Below are positions 1 to 6,008 of a DNA stretch of 6,008 bases, piece by piece. Below the pieces are notes generated by a model. The model searched no databases and was not told the DNA's origin. It saw only the letters and a list, made by a program, of their open reading frames with translations. Made by a program: the position numbers and the translations under genes. Within the stretch, counting starts at the first letter, position 1; every line of letters starts with the position of its first letter. Source of the stretch: Armatimonadaceae bacterium. GTDB taxonomy: Bacteria; Armatimonadota; Armatimonadia; Armatimonadales; Armatimonadaceae. The stretch spans positions 1 to 6,008 of the forward strand of contig JAUJNC010000224.1 in NCBI GenBank assembly GCA_030446525.1, in the 5' to 3' direction.

Positions 1-4
1 GGGA

Positions 5-2428
5 TCAGTTCTTTCCCTCGACCACGGCTACCAGCAGGCAGATGTCATCGTGAAGGTCGTCGTGGGCGTGCGCTTTGACGCCTGCGACGATGCGGTCTAC
101 CACCTCGGCCGCAGGCTCCGCATCCTTTTGCTGCCGCAGGAGGCCGGCCAGACCCGCGACCCCCAGGAAGTCGTGCCGGCCGCGACCCGCTTCCGATAAA
201 CCGTCCGTGTACAAAGCCAGGGTATCGCCGGGGGAAAGAGAAACCGTCTGCTGTTGATAGGTCGCCTGGGGGAAGGCCCCTAAGACGGCGCCGGTGGGCG
301 TCAGCTCCTCTACCACGCCGGTCTTGGCGCGCCGCAGAAGCGCCGGCTCGTGCCCGCAGGAGATATAGGTGAGCGTACCCGTCCCGGTGTCATAAAGGCC
401 GACGAACAGGGTGACGAAACCACTGAGCAGATCGTGCTCGGCAAACACATCGTTCAAACTACCGACGGCCTCGGCCACGGTCCGCCCCTGGTACAGCGCG
501 TAGCGCAGCATGTTGCGGACCGTGGCGACCTGGGAAGCGGCCTTTAAGCCCTTCCCGCTCAGGTCGCCGACCACCAGGGCGGTGCACCCCTTGTCGATCG
601 AGAAGACGTCTAAGAAGTCACCGCCGACGATCGCTTCCTCGAGGGCCGCTTTGTAGTACGGAGCGATGTCCAGGCCCGGAACGGGTCCCGGCAGCGAAGG
701 GGTGAGCGCGTTCTGGAGCTGCTCCGCGATGTTGCGCTCGCGCTGAAGCAGCCGCGCCGTGTTCATGGTGGAGTGGGTCTGCGCCGCGACGGCCTCGACG
801 AGCGCGACCTCGTCTGGCGTCCAGGCGCGCGGCCCGTCCGCCATGGCCACGCTGAGGACGGCCACCAACTGGCCGTCCTCGAACAAAGGAACGGAGACAC
901 CGGAGCGCAGCCGGAGCGCCTCCAGGACCGGGGCGATAGCCGCGATGCCCGGGTCGGTACGCACATCCTCGACGACTTGCGATGCGCCTGAACCATACAT
1001 CTTCTCGAAATCGATGTCGAATTCGGACAGGCGGTATTCCCCCGCCAGTGACGGCAGATCGGCGCGATGCCAGTCACGCGTCACCCAGGCGCGGTCCTGA
1101 GGTATGTCGTAGGTGGCGAAGTAACAGCGGTCCGCGTCCAGCGCCAGCCCGAGGGCCTCCACCGCCGCAACCTGCACCGCGGCGGGGTCAAGCGACCCGC
1201 GCTGGGCCTGCCCGATGCGGTTCAGCAGCGCCTCACGCTCGGCGCGGCCCTGTACCTCGACCAGAAGACGGGCTCTCTCCGCCTCCGCCTGCTTGCGCTC
1301 GGTGATGTCGTCCTGGACGCAAACCCAGTATTGCCTGCCCGATAGTTCCAGCGCGGTGATCCGGGCGGAGGTGATAAACGGGGTTCCATCCTTCTTACGG
1401 TTACTGAACTCCCCGTGCCAAGCCCCTTGCGCCTTCAGCTGCTGGATGACTTCAGCGACAACCCGGGCATTCTCCTCCGGCGGATAGGTGTTTTGAACCG
1501 CTACGTGCTTGCCGATCAACTCGCCTGGCTCGTATCCGAACATGGCGTCTTCGGCCGGGTTCGTGTAAAGGATGATCCCGTTCTCGTCAGATAGGCTGAC
1601 GCCTTCCGCCATGCTCTCCAGCACTCGGGCCTGCTTTTGGAGCGCCTCCTCGGCCCGCTTGCGCTCGGTTATGTCCGAAAACACCGACATACCACCCAGC
1701 ACACGCCCGCTTTCATCGGATATACGTGTAGAGCTCGCCTGAACCCAAATACGCGTGCTATCGGGACGTTCGATCACAACGTCCTGGCTGATGATGGGAG
1801 CTTCGCCGGAAAGGGCGCGCGCCAGACCCATGCGCTCCGGTGGGACGGGGGTGCCGTCCGGGTAAAGCAGACGGTACTGCCCCCAGCCTTCCCGCCCCAC
1901 CTTCTGCAGCGGCTGGCCCCAGATGCGCTCCGCCTCGCGGTTGGCGTAGTCCAGCGTCCCATCAGGGGCGCAGGTTAAAACCGCCACGGGGGCCGTATCC
2001 ATGACCGTGCGCAGCCGGGCGCGGGCTTCCTCGGACTCGGCCAACAGCTCATCGGACCTTTGGCGTGCTCGCCGCGTCGCATCCAGCGAAAAGATGACGA
2101 GGCTGCCGACAACAACAAGCGATAAAATCTCTGCCCATTCGCCGGGACGCTGGATCTCCCAGGAAAAACGGGGCGCTGTAAGCACGTAAACCGTAGATGC
2201 CATCGATAAGGCCAGCGTCCATAAGCCCGGTATTGCTCCCGCAAGTGCCGTAATAACGGCGACAGGAAACAGGAAGCCGATGCCATACGGTCGTGAGTAG
2301 CTATCTTCCGTGACGTATTGGACGTATTGTTGGATCAGGAGCAGCGCCCAGCTGGTGAGCGCCACCAGCGGGGGCGCGAGAAGATAGCCCACGATAGGCT
2401 TGACAGAGATGGGGCGCGATCCGGGCAT
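5..2428 (-). CDS. Membrane-anchored PAS-PAS-GAF-SpoIIE (PP2C-type) serine phosphatase
   Basis: Probable sensor phosphatase that removes phosphate from serine/threonine of a partner protein, classically an anti-anti-sigma factor as in RsbU/SpoIIE signalling. Four hydrophobic segments lie at about residues 11-32, 47-63, 64-84 and 97-115, arranged like the KdpD-type DUF4118 membrane module. A charged helix (116-140) leads to PAS 1 (about 138-260) and PAS 2 (about 264-385), each ending in a DITERK motif. A GAF domain follows (about 395-562), then the phosphatase (about 566-803). Metal-binding aspartates are intact: GGDFLD (D604, D607), GDLSGKG (D622), YTDG (D742) and HDD (D794, D795). There is no histidine-kinase core and no LOV-type flavin cysteine motif, so the PAS ligands are unknown. 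The first ATG is chosen because membrane segment 1 begins about ten residues later, although no good Shine-Dalgarno precedes it. The gene ends with TGA at 5-7. No anti-sigma partner is visible. Domain calls are confident; the physiological target is inference. Confidence 0.93.
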   Translation of the reverse strand: MPGSRPISVKPIVGYLLAPPLVALTSWALLLIQQYVQYVTEDSYSRPYGIGFLFPVAVITALAGAIPGLWTLALSMASTVYVLTAPRFSWEIQRPGEWAEILSLVVVGSLVIFSLDATRRARQRSDELLAESEEARARLRTVMDTAPVAVLTCAPDGTLDYANREAERIWGQPLQKVGREGWGQYRLLYPDGTPVPPERMGLARALSGEAPIISQDVVIERPDSTRIWVQASSTRISDESGRVLGGMSVFSDITERKRAEEALQKQARVLESMAEGVSLSDENGIILYTNPAEDAMFGYEPGELIGKHVAVQNTYPPEENARVVAEVIQQLKAQGAWHGEFSNRKKDGTPFITSARITALELSGRQYWVCVQDDITERKQAEAERARLLVEVQGRAEREALLNRIGQAQRGSLDPAAVQVAAVEALGLALDADRCYFATYDIPQDRAWVTRDWHRADLPSLAGEYRLSEFDIDFEKMYGSGASQVVEDVRTDPGIAAIAPVLEALRLRSGVSVPLFEDGQLVAVLSVAMADGPRAWTPDEVALVEAVAAQTHSTMNTARLLQRERNIAEQLQNALTPSLPGPVPGLDIAPYYKAALEEAIVGGDFLDVFSIDKGCTALVVGDLSGKGLKAASQVATVRNMLRYALYQGRTVAEAVGSLNDVFAEHDLLSGFVTLFVGLYDTGTGTLTYISCGHEPALLRRAKTGVVEELTPTGAVLGAFPQATYQQQTVSLSPGDTLALYTDGLSEAGRGRHDFLGVAGLAGLLRQQKDAEPAAEVVDRIVAGVKAHAHDDLHDDICLLVAVVEGKN

Positions 2429-2486
2429 CGACAGGTCTGCTTTCTGGCAGGGCTTCGGCTGCGGCGTCGGAAAACCAGACGGCTAG

Positions 2487-2496
2487 CATACGTATG
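2487..2496. promoter_or_regulatory. 10-bp perfect palindrome at the predicted transcription start
   Basis: CATACGTATG is a perfect palindrome lying just downstream of the putative -10 box of the phosphatase gene, over the expected +1 position. Its place would suit a repressor operator, but a 10-bp palindrome in about 200 bp is not rare and the symmetry does not extend into the flanks. Confidence 0.2.
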
Positions 2497-2501
2497 TCTC
2501 T

Positions 2502-2531
2502 AGTATACCGCAGCGGCCGGCCTTTTGTCAT
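2502..2531 (-). promoter_or_regulatory. Putative sigma70-type promoter of the phosphatase gene
   Basis: Read on the minus strand, ATGACA (2531-2526, five of six matches to TTGACA) is followed after 18 bp by TATACT (2507-2502, five of six matches to TATAAT). Transcription would start near 2495, giving a leader of roughly 65-70 nt before the ATG at 2428. An AT-rich -10 element stands out in this GC-rich intergenic region. This is a pattern match only. Confidence 0.45.
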
Positions 2532-2631
2532 GAGCGCTGATCCGCCCCCGCGGGCCCGGGAATTTGTGCCCCGCCGACGCAGGAAACGCCCCGCCCGGTG
2601 GCCAATCTAGCGGTACCGAAGAGACAACATC

Positions 2632-2638
2632 AGGAGGG
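2632..2638 (+). promoter_or_regulatory. Shine-Dalgarno site of the first Gfo/Idh/MocA gene
   Basis: AGGAGGG sits a few bases before the ATG at 2642 and decides the start. An upstream in-frame ATG at 2564 would add 26 residues with no family resemblance ahead of the first Rossmann beta strand, so it is not used. Confidence 0.85.
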
Positions 2639-2641
2639 ACC

Positions 2642-3718
2642 ATGTCCAAGCTGCGCTTTGCCATCGTCGGCTGCGGCGTCATCCACGGCACGCACATCGA
2701 CGCGATCAAGAAGCTGTCCGAGGACGCCGAGCTGGTGGCCGTGTGCGACGAGATACCCGAAAAGGCCAACGCGACGGCCCAGAAGGAGGGCGTCCGCGCC
2801 TTTAACGACCTTGGCGCCATGCTCCGGGAAGCCGAGTTCGACGTGCTGAACGTGTGCACGCCCTCCGGCCTCCACGCCAAACACGGCGTCGCGGGCGCCG
2901 AGGCCGGCAGGCATATCGTGTGCGAGAAGCCGATCGACATCTCGCTCCAGGCGGCGGACAGCTTGATCAACGCGTGCCGTCAGAACAACGTCAAGCTCGA
3001 GGTGATCTCGCAGAGCCGCTACACCGAGGGCATCCAGCAGCTACGCCGCTGGCTCGACGAAGGCAAGCTGGGGCGCATCTGCTACGGCGAGGCCACCATC
3101 AAGTGGTACCGGACCCAGGGCTACTACGACTCCGGCGGGTGGCGCGGGACGTGGGCGCTCGACGGCGGCGGCGCGCTCATGAACCAGGGCGTGCACTACG
3201 CCGACCAGCTCCGGTGGGCGATGGGGCCGGTCAAGTCGGTGGCGGCGACCATGGCGACACTGGCGCACGAGCGCATCGAGGTCGAGGACGTGGTGTCCGC
3301 CACGATCGAGTTCACGAGCGGCGCGGTGGGGACGCTGACCGCCTCGACCGACTGCTATCCGGGCTACGGCACGACGCTGGAGGTGTACGGCACCAAGGGG
3401 ACGGTCAAGATCGATTCGGGCAAGATCAAGCACGCGCAGTTCGTCGAGGAGGGCGAGGAAGTCGGCCCCTACGGCGCCAAGGCGAAAAAGGCGGAGGGCG
3501 CCGCGCCCGCCGACGCGACCGCCACGCAGGGCGCGTCCGACCCCAAGGCCATCTCGAACAGCGGCCACATCGCCCACATCCGGGACCTGATCGGCGCCGT
3601 GCGCGAGAACCGCGAAACCTACATGAACGGCCCCGAGGGCCGCAACGCGCTGGAGCTGATCCTGGGCGTCTACCAGTCCGCCCGCATCGGCGAGCGCGTC
3701 CACTTCCCGCTGAAGTAG
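2642..3718 (+). CDS. Gfo/Idh/MocA family NAD(P)-dependent oxidoreductase (sugar dehydrogenase-like)
   Basis: Cytosolic 358-residue oxidoreductase, normal length for the family, which oxidises or reduces a hydroxyl/keto group on sugars, sugar nucleotides or inositols. The N-terminal Rossmann fold (about 4-125) opens with VGCGVIHG (9-16), the GxGxxG dinucleotide loop. D36 ends the second beta strand, which favours NAD over NADP. The family EKP motif is at 95-97, with K96 the expected catalytic lysine. The C-terminal alpha/beta domain carries GGGALMNQGVHYAD (175-188). H185 fits the catalytic histidine, while N181 occupies the position that is Asp in inositol dehydrogenase; Asn is common in UDP-sugar-type relatives. 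The WRGTW segment (167-171) also recalls the UDP-GlcNAcA dehydrogenase (WbpB/WlbA) branch. A hydrophilic Ala/Lys-rich stretch (about 278-298) looks like a surface loop. The gene is divergent from the phosphatase and convergent with a second family member. Its TAG stop touches a large inverted repeat. The substrate cannot be told from sequence. Confidence 0.93.
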   Translation: MSKLRFAIVGCGVIHGTHIDAIKKLSEDAELVAVCDEIPEKANATAQKEGVRAFNDLGAMLREAEFDVLNVCTPSGLHAKHGVAGAEAGRHIVCEKPIDISLQAADSLINACRQNNVKLEVISQSRYTEGIQQLRRWLDEGKLGRICYGEATIKWYRTQGYYDSGGWRGTWALDGGGALMNQGVHYADQLRWAMGPVKSVAATMATLAHERIEVEDVVSATIEFTSGAVGTLTASTDCYPGYGTTLEVYGTKGTVKIDSGKIKHAQFVEEGEEVGPYGAKAKKAEGAAPADATATQGASDPKAISNSGHIAHIRDLIGAVRENRETYMNGPEGRNALELILGVYQSARIGERVHFPLK

Positions 3719-3727
3719 GTCTCTGCC

Positions 3728-3775
3728 GCCCTCACCCCCTTCCCCTGTCCCGCCCTCACCCCCTTCCCCTCTCCC
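3728..3775 (+). repeat. Two tandem 24-bp units inside the left arm
   Basis: Positions 3728-3751 and 3752-3775 are the same 24-bp unit (GCCCTCACCCCCTTCCCCT followed by GTCCC or CTCCC), differing at one base. The inverted counterparts lie in the right arm around 3916-3965, where the junction carries the extra 6 bp. The strand bias is extreme: nearly all pyrimidine here and all purine in the other arm. Confidence 0.8.
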
Positions 3776-3841
3776 AATTCTGGGAGAGGGGTGCCTGCCG
3801 CGGGAACACCCCTTGCTTCGCCCTCCGCGCCGGTGTCAGCG

Positions 3842-3859
3842 CGTTATGCATCGATAACG
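3842..3859. repeat. Central hairpin 1 of the inverted repeat
   Basis: CGTTAT (3842-3847) and ATAACG (3854-3859) form a 6-bp stem around a 6-nt loop. It lies in the centre of the element, between the long arms, and is much less GC-rich than its surroundings. Confidence 0.5.
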
Positions 3860-3865
3860 TCTCGC

Positions 3866-3887
3866 GCGAAGCCAGGATTGGCTTCGC
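3866..3887. repeat. Central hairpin 2 of the inverted repeat
   Basis: Bases 3866-3874 and 3879-3887 are perfectly complementary (stem GCGAAGCCA, loop GGAT), giving a 9-bp stem and 4-nt loop immediately before the right arm. No T-run follows on either strand, so terminator function is uncertain. Confidence 0.6.
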
Positions 3888-4028
3888 CTCAGGCACCCCT
3901 CTCCCAGAATTGGGAGAGGGGGAGGGGAAGGGGGTGAGGGCGGGACAGGGGAAGGGGGTGAGGGCGGCAGAGACCTGCATCCCCGCGCTTCTCGCCGTCA
4001 TACAGGGCGATTCGCGGCCACCCGGGCG

Positions 4029-5057
4029 TTAGGGGGCGAGCGGCATGGTCTGGGTCTGGCCGGTGTCGGCGGCGCGCAGGCCGGCTTCCAGGATCTCCTG
4101 CGCGTCGCGCGATACGGCCGGCGCGCAGATGCCCTCGATGGGCGCGCCCGTCTCCAGGCAGTGCAGCAGGTACTCGGAGGCGCTGCGGCGCGGCGGTTCG
4201 GTGGGCACGCGCGCGATCGTCTCGGCGTCCTTGCCCCGGCGCAGCAGGAGCAGGGTGCCGTCCTTGTTGACGGACAGCGCGCCCTCGGAGCCGTAGGCAA
4301 CGGGGTTGGCCGTCGCGTACCCGGTCACCTGCGTCCACGACGCCTCGGCCACCCCGAAGGCGTGCGGGTAGCGCATCGCGATCAGGGCGTTGTCGTCGGG
4401 CACGGGATAGTCTTTGGCCAGGACCGCGCGGATCCCGGTGACGCTTTCGGGCAGGCCCAGGAAGCGGGCGCACATCGCCGCGCCGTAGCAGCAGTAGTCC
4501 ATCAGCGCGCCCGCGCCGTTCTTCTCGGCGTCGTAGAGCCAATTATAAAAGTAGGGCGAGCAGCCGATCTCTTTGGGCCCGTTGTGGGCTGAGCGGTATT
4601 TGAAGTAGCGCACCTGCCCGATGTCGCCGGCCAGGATGCGCTGCTCCAGCTCCTGGAACGCCGGGTTCCACGCGGTCGGCCAGTTGATCAGGAGGCGGAT
4701 GCCGGCTTGCTCGGCGGCGCGCGCCATGCGGTTCGCCTGCGCCAGCCGCGCCGCCATCGGCTTCTCCGAAACCACGTGGATGCCGCGCGCGGCGCACGCC
4801 TCGACGATGTCGGCGGCGACGCTGTTTTCCGAGGCAGCCTGGACGATATCCAGCTCCTCACTTTCGAGCATCTCCTGCCAGGACGGGTACAGGCGCTCGA
4901 CGCCGTGCTCCGCCCGGATCCGCTCGCGCAGCTCTTCGTTCACGTCCCCCGCCGCCACCAGCGTGACGCCCGGCTGCGCCTTCCAGTGCCGCAGTTCGCC
5001 CCACACGTGGTCGTGCACCATCGCCGCCACGCCTACCCGGTACCCTTTGGCTGCCAT
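4029..5057 (-). CDS. Gfo/Idh/MocA family oxidoreductase with atypical nucleotide-binding loop
   Basis: Cytosolic 342-residue protein with the two-domain architecture of the family: a Rossmann fold (about 6-125) and a C-terminal alpha/beta domain. The EKP motif is present at 98-100 (K99). The glycine loop is unusual: after the first beta strand the sequence reads VGVAAMVHDHVWG (8-20), so only the first glycine of GxGxxG is kept and His residues H15 and H17 follow. D38 after the second strand would favour NAD. The second-domain motif reads GAGALMDYCCYG (181-192), with D187 and Y191. This Asp/Tyr pair replaces the Asp/His pair and matches the glucose-fructose oxidoreductase and dihydrodiol dehydrogenase type, where Tyr is the proposed acid. 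The start at 5057 is set by a strong Shine-Dalgarno; an in-frame ATG at 5111 lacks one and adds unrelated residues. It lies downstream of a GH43 gene in the same direction, suggesting action on a plant-derived sugar. The substrate is unknown. Confidence 0.9.
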   Translation of the reverse strand: MAAKGYRVGVAAMVHDHVWGELRHWKAQPGVTLVAAGDVNEELRERIRAEHGVERLYPSWQEMLESEELDIVQAASENSVAADIVEACAARGIHVVSEKPMAARLAQANRMARAAEQAGIRLLINWPTAWNPAFQELEQRILAGDIGQVRYFKYRSAHNGPKEIGCSPYFYNWLYDAEKNGAGALMDYCCYGAAMCARFLGLPESVTGIRAVLAKDYPVPDDNALIAMRYPHAFGVAEASWTQVTGYATANPVAYGSEGALSVNKDGTLLLLRRGKDAETIARVPTEPPRRSASEYLLHCLETGAPIEGICAPAVSRDAQEILEAGLRAADTGQTQTMPLAP

Positions 5058-5063
5058 TGGTTG

Positions 5064-5070
5064 CTCCTCC
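5064..5070 (-). promoter_or_regulatory. Shine-Dalgarno site of the second Gfo/Idh/MocA gene
   Basis: On the minus strand GGAGGAG ends six bases before the ATG at 5057. This near-perfect site fixes the start and rules out the longer reading from 5111. Confidence 0.85.
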
Positions 5071-5159
5071 GCAATGATAATCAAGGCGTGGTTCCCTGAC
5101 AGTGGGTGCAATTCCTGCCGGTGAAGAGGAGAACCAGGGCCATTCCGTTTCCGCGCGCG

Positions 5160-6008
5160 CTACGCCGTTTCTTGACCCGAGGGCACGGGCAAAGGGACGC
5201 CGCTCAGCACGGGATGCCCGAAGTTCGGCGTGCCGTCCCGGTTCCAGGTGAACTTTTGGGCGCGGGCCTTGCGGTCCCGGAAGCCGCCCGTCGCCTCGTC
5301 CTTGGCGTGATACACGATCCAGTCTTCCGTGCCGTCGGGGGATTTGGTGAAGGAGCAGTGGCCCGTGGTGTAGATGCGGCCTTCCGGACCTTGATACGGC
5401 TCGAAGACGGGAGCCGGATGCTTGACCCACGACCGCGGGTTCATCACGTCGCCCACGCAGGAGAGCAGCCCCAGAACGTAGTGCGGCGTGGCCGAATGGC
5501 CGGCGGAGTAGACGACAAAGACCTTGCCGCCGTGCACCAGCGCCTGCGGCGCCTCGATCCATCTGCGCTCCCAGGAATGCGTGGCCTGCGCGATCTTGAC
5601 GCGCCGCCCGTCCACGCGCAGCGGCGTGCTCATCGGCGCGATCCACAGCGATCCCGTCGTGTATAGAAAATACAGGGAGTCGTCGGGCATCTTCAAAACC
5701 GAGCCGTCGATCGCGTAGGAGTCGAGCCCGAGATCGACGCGGCCCCGGTCGACGTAGGCGCCCTGCGGATCGTCCCCGGCGCTTTCCAGCACGTAGTGGC
5801 GATGGTGGGCGCCGATGCCGTCGCTGGCGGTGTAGTACAGATACCAGCGGCCGCGCAAAAAGTGCAGCTCGGGCGCCCAGATCTGCTTGCTCTGCGGACC
5901 GGACGGCGGCGCCGACCAGACCTTGACCTTGCGGCCCCGGTCGATGCCCGTCAGCGTTCGCGATTTCCACACCTGCAGGCCGTTGCCCGGAAGCGTCGCC
6001 GTGAAGTA
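5160..6008 (-). CDS. Glycoside hydrolase family 43 enzyme, 5' end outside the window
   Basis: The frame is open to the window edge, so the visible 282 residues are the C-terminal part of a longer protein; the GTG at 5972 is an internal Val codon, since the family-like residues YFTAT precede it. GH43 enzymes are five-bladed beta-propellers that usually remove alpha-L-arabinofuranosyl or beta-D-xylosyl units from plant polysaccharides by inversion. Numbered from the first visible residue, I see IWAPELH (43-49), AIDGSVL (99-105) with the expected pKa-modulating D101, WIEAPQAL (150-157) with the expected general acid E152, GHCSFTKSPDG (216-226), DWIVYHA (229-235) and a terminal PVPSG. The catalytic base Asp would be in the missing N-terminus, as would any signal peptide, so cellular location cannot be judged. 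There is no extra carbohydrate-binding module after the catalytic domain. It precedes the second oxidoreductase by 102 bp on the same strand, consistent with a sugar-use operon. The subfamily and exact linkage are not assigned. Confidence 0.92.
   Translation of the reverse strand, partial: YFTATLPGNGLQVWKSRTLTGIDRGRKVKVWSAPPSGPQSKQIWAPELHFLRGRWYLYYTASDGIGAHHRHYVLESAGDDPQGAYVDRGRVDLGLDSYAIDGSVLKMPDDSLYFLYTTGSLWIAPMSTPLRVDGRRVKIAQATHSWERRWIEAPQALVHGGKVFVVYSAGHSATPHYVLGLLSCVGDVMNPRSWVKHPAPVFEPYQGPEGRIYTTGHCSFTKSPDGTEDWIVYHAKDEATGGFRDRKARAQKFTWNRDGTPNFGHPVLSGVPLPVPSGQETA

Larger units (their letters stand above)
3717..3976. repeat. 260-bp imperfect inverted repeat between convergent genes
   Basis: The left arm 3717-3796 (80 bp) matches the reverse complement of 3891-3976 (86 bp) throughout, apart from a 6-bp CCCCTC insertion in the right arm. 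The arms flank a 94-bp centre. Each arm holds its own 11-bp hairpin, 3766-3776/3781-3791 with an ATTC loop and 3896-3906/3911-3921 with a GAAT loop. The element fills most of the gap between two convergent stop codons and its left edge overlaps the last two bases of the upstream TAG. It could be two oppositely oriented copies of a dispersed GC-rich repeat, or a small non-autonomous (MITE/REP-like) element, and RNA from either strand could fold and limit read-through. No T-tract follows the hairpins, so a standard intrinsic terminator is not shown. Translations such as 'PLSQNWERG' from it resemble the spurious ORFs such repeats produce in many genomes. Confidence 0.88.

Noticed and set aside
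1291..1675. Nearly identical 19-bp sequence at 1291-1309 and 1657-1675
   Set aside because: Both copies encode the DITERK motif at the end of each PAS domain, so protein-level conservation of repeated PAS modules explains the match.
2532..2631. Search for a promoter of the first oxidoreductase gene
   Set aside because: Only GC-rich palindromic bits such as CCCGCGGG and GGTACC occur; I find no convincing -35/-10 pair.
3041..3703. 220-codon minus-strand ORF antisense to the first oxidoreductase
   Set aside because: Asp/Arg/Val/Ala-rich antisense shadow of a gene with strong family motifs on the other strand.
3756..4001. 81-codon minus-strand ORF inside the inverted repeat
   Set aside because: It is the translated repeat itself, with the typical 'PLSQNWERG' and 'LTPFPSPSP' type of spurious peptide, and has no Shine-Dalgarno support.
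2854..4032. Long plus-strand open frame of 392 codons overlapping the first oxidoreductase and the repeat
   Set aside because: Arg/Pro/Gly-rich shadow of the real gene in a shifted frame, caused by high GC. It has no family motifs and runs on through the inverted repeat.
5074..5102. Possible promoter CTGTCA-N17-TATCAT before the second oxidoreductase
   Set aside because: The -10 box would end only three bases from the Shine-Dalgarno, so the transcript would begin within the ribosome-binding site; the -35 box is weak.
5058..5159. Search for a terminator or small RNA between the GH43 gene and the second oxidoreductase
   Set aside because: No stable hairpin followed by a T-run is visible in the 102 bp; apart from the Shine-Dalgarno site nothing supports a feature.
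4858..5970. Minus-strand open frame of 370 codons overlapping the GH43 gene and the second oxidoreductase
   Set aside because: Out-of-frame shadow with biased composition; the true frames there have clear GH43 and Gfo/Idh/MocA motifs.

Overview
The window is GC-rich, densely coding bacterial DNA. It holds four protein genes, three complete and one cut by the right edge. I see no rRNA, tRNA, CRISPR array, transposase or phage gene. The mix of a SpoIIE-type PP2C phosphatase with PAS/GAF sensors, two Gfo/Idh/MocA oxidoreductases, a GH43 glycosidase and a GC-rich 'ccctcacccccttcccct...ctctccca/tgggagag' intergenic repeat recalls environmental, carbohydrate-degrading phyla such as Armatimonadota, Chloroflexota or Planctomycetota. 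This is a loose impression from gene content and repeat style, not a taxonomic assignment.

Layout. Positions 5-2428 (minus) encode an 807-residue membrane-anchored signalling phosphatase, ordered as four membrane segments, PAS, PAS, GAF and SpoIIE/PP2C. A 213-bp divergent intergenic region (2429-2641) carries a plausible sigma70-type promoter for the phosphatase and the ribosome-binding site of the next gene. Positions 2642-3718 (plus) encode a 358-residue Gfo/Idh/MocA oxidoreductase. Positions 3719-4028 lie between two convergent genes and are almost filled by a 260-bp inverted repeat (3717-3976), with arms of 80 and 86 bp, nested hairpins and a 24-bp tandem repeat. Positions 4029-5057 (minus) encode a second, distantly related Gfo/Idh/MocA protein of 342 residues. 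After a 102-bp gap, positions 5160-6008 (minus) hold the C-terminal 282 codons of a GH43 glycoside hydrolase that starts beyond the window.

How the genes may work together. The GH43 enzyme and the second oxidoreductase lie in the same direction and could be co-transcribed, which suggests a small module for releasing and then oxidising or reducing a plant-type sugar such as arabinose or xylose. The first oxidoreductase converges on this module and may serve the same or a neighbouring carbohydrate pathway. The phosphatase is divergent from the sugar genes and is probably an independent environmental or stress-signalling protein of the RsbU type, whose anti-sigma and anti-anti-sigma partners are not visible here. 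Nothing in the window is clearly a new system. The most unusual structure is the inverted repeat, followed by the atypical nucleotide-binding loop of the second oxidoreductase.
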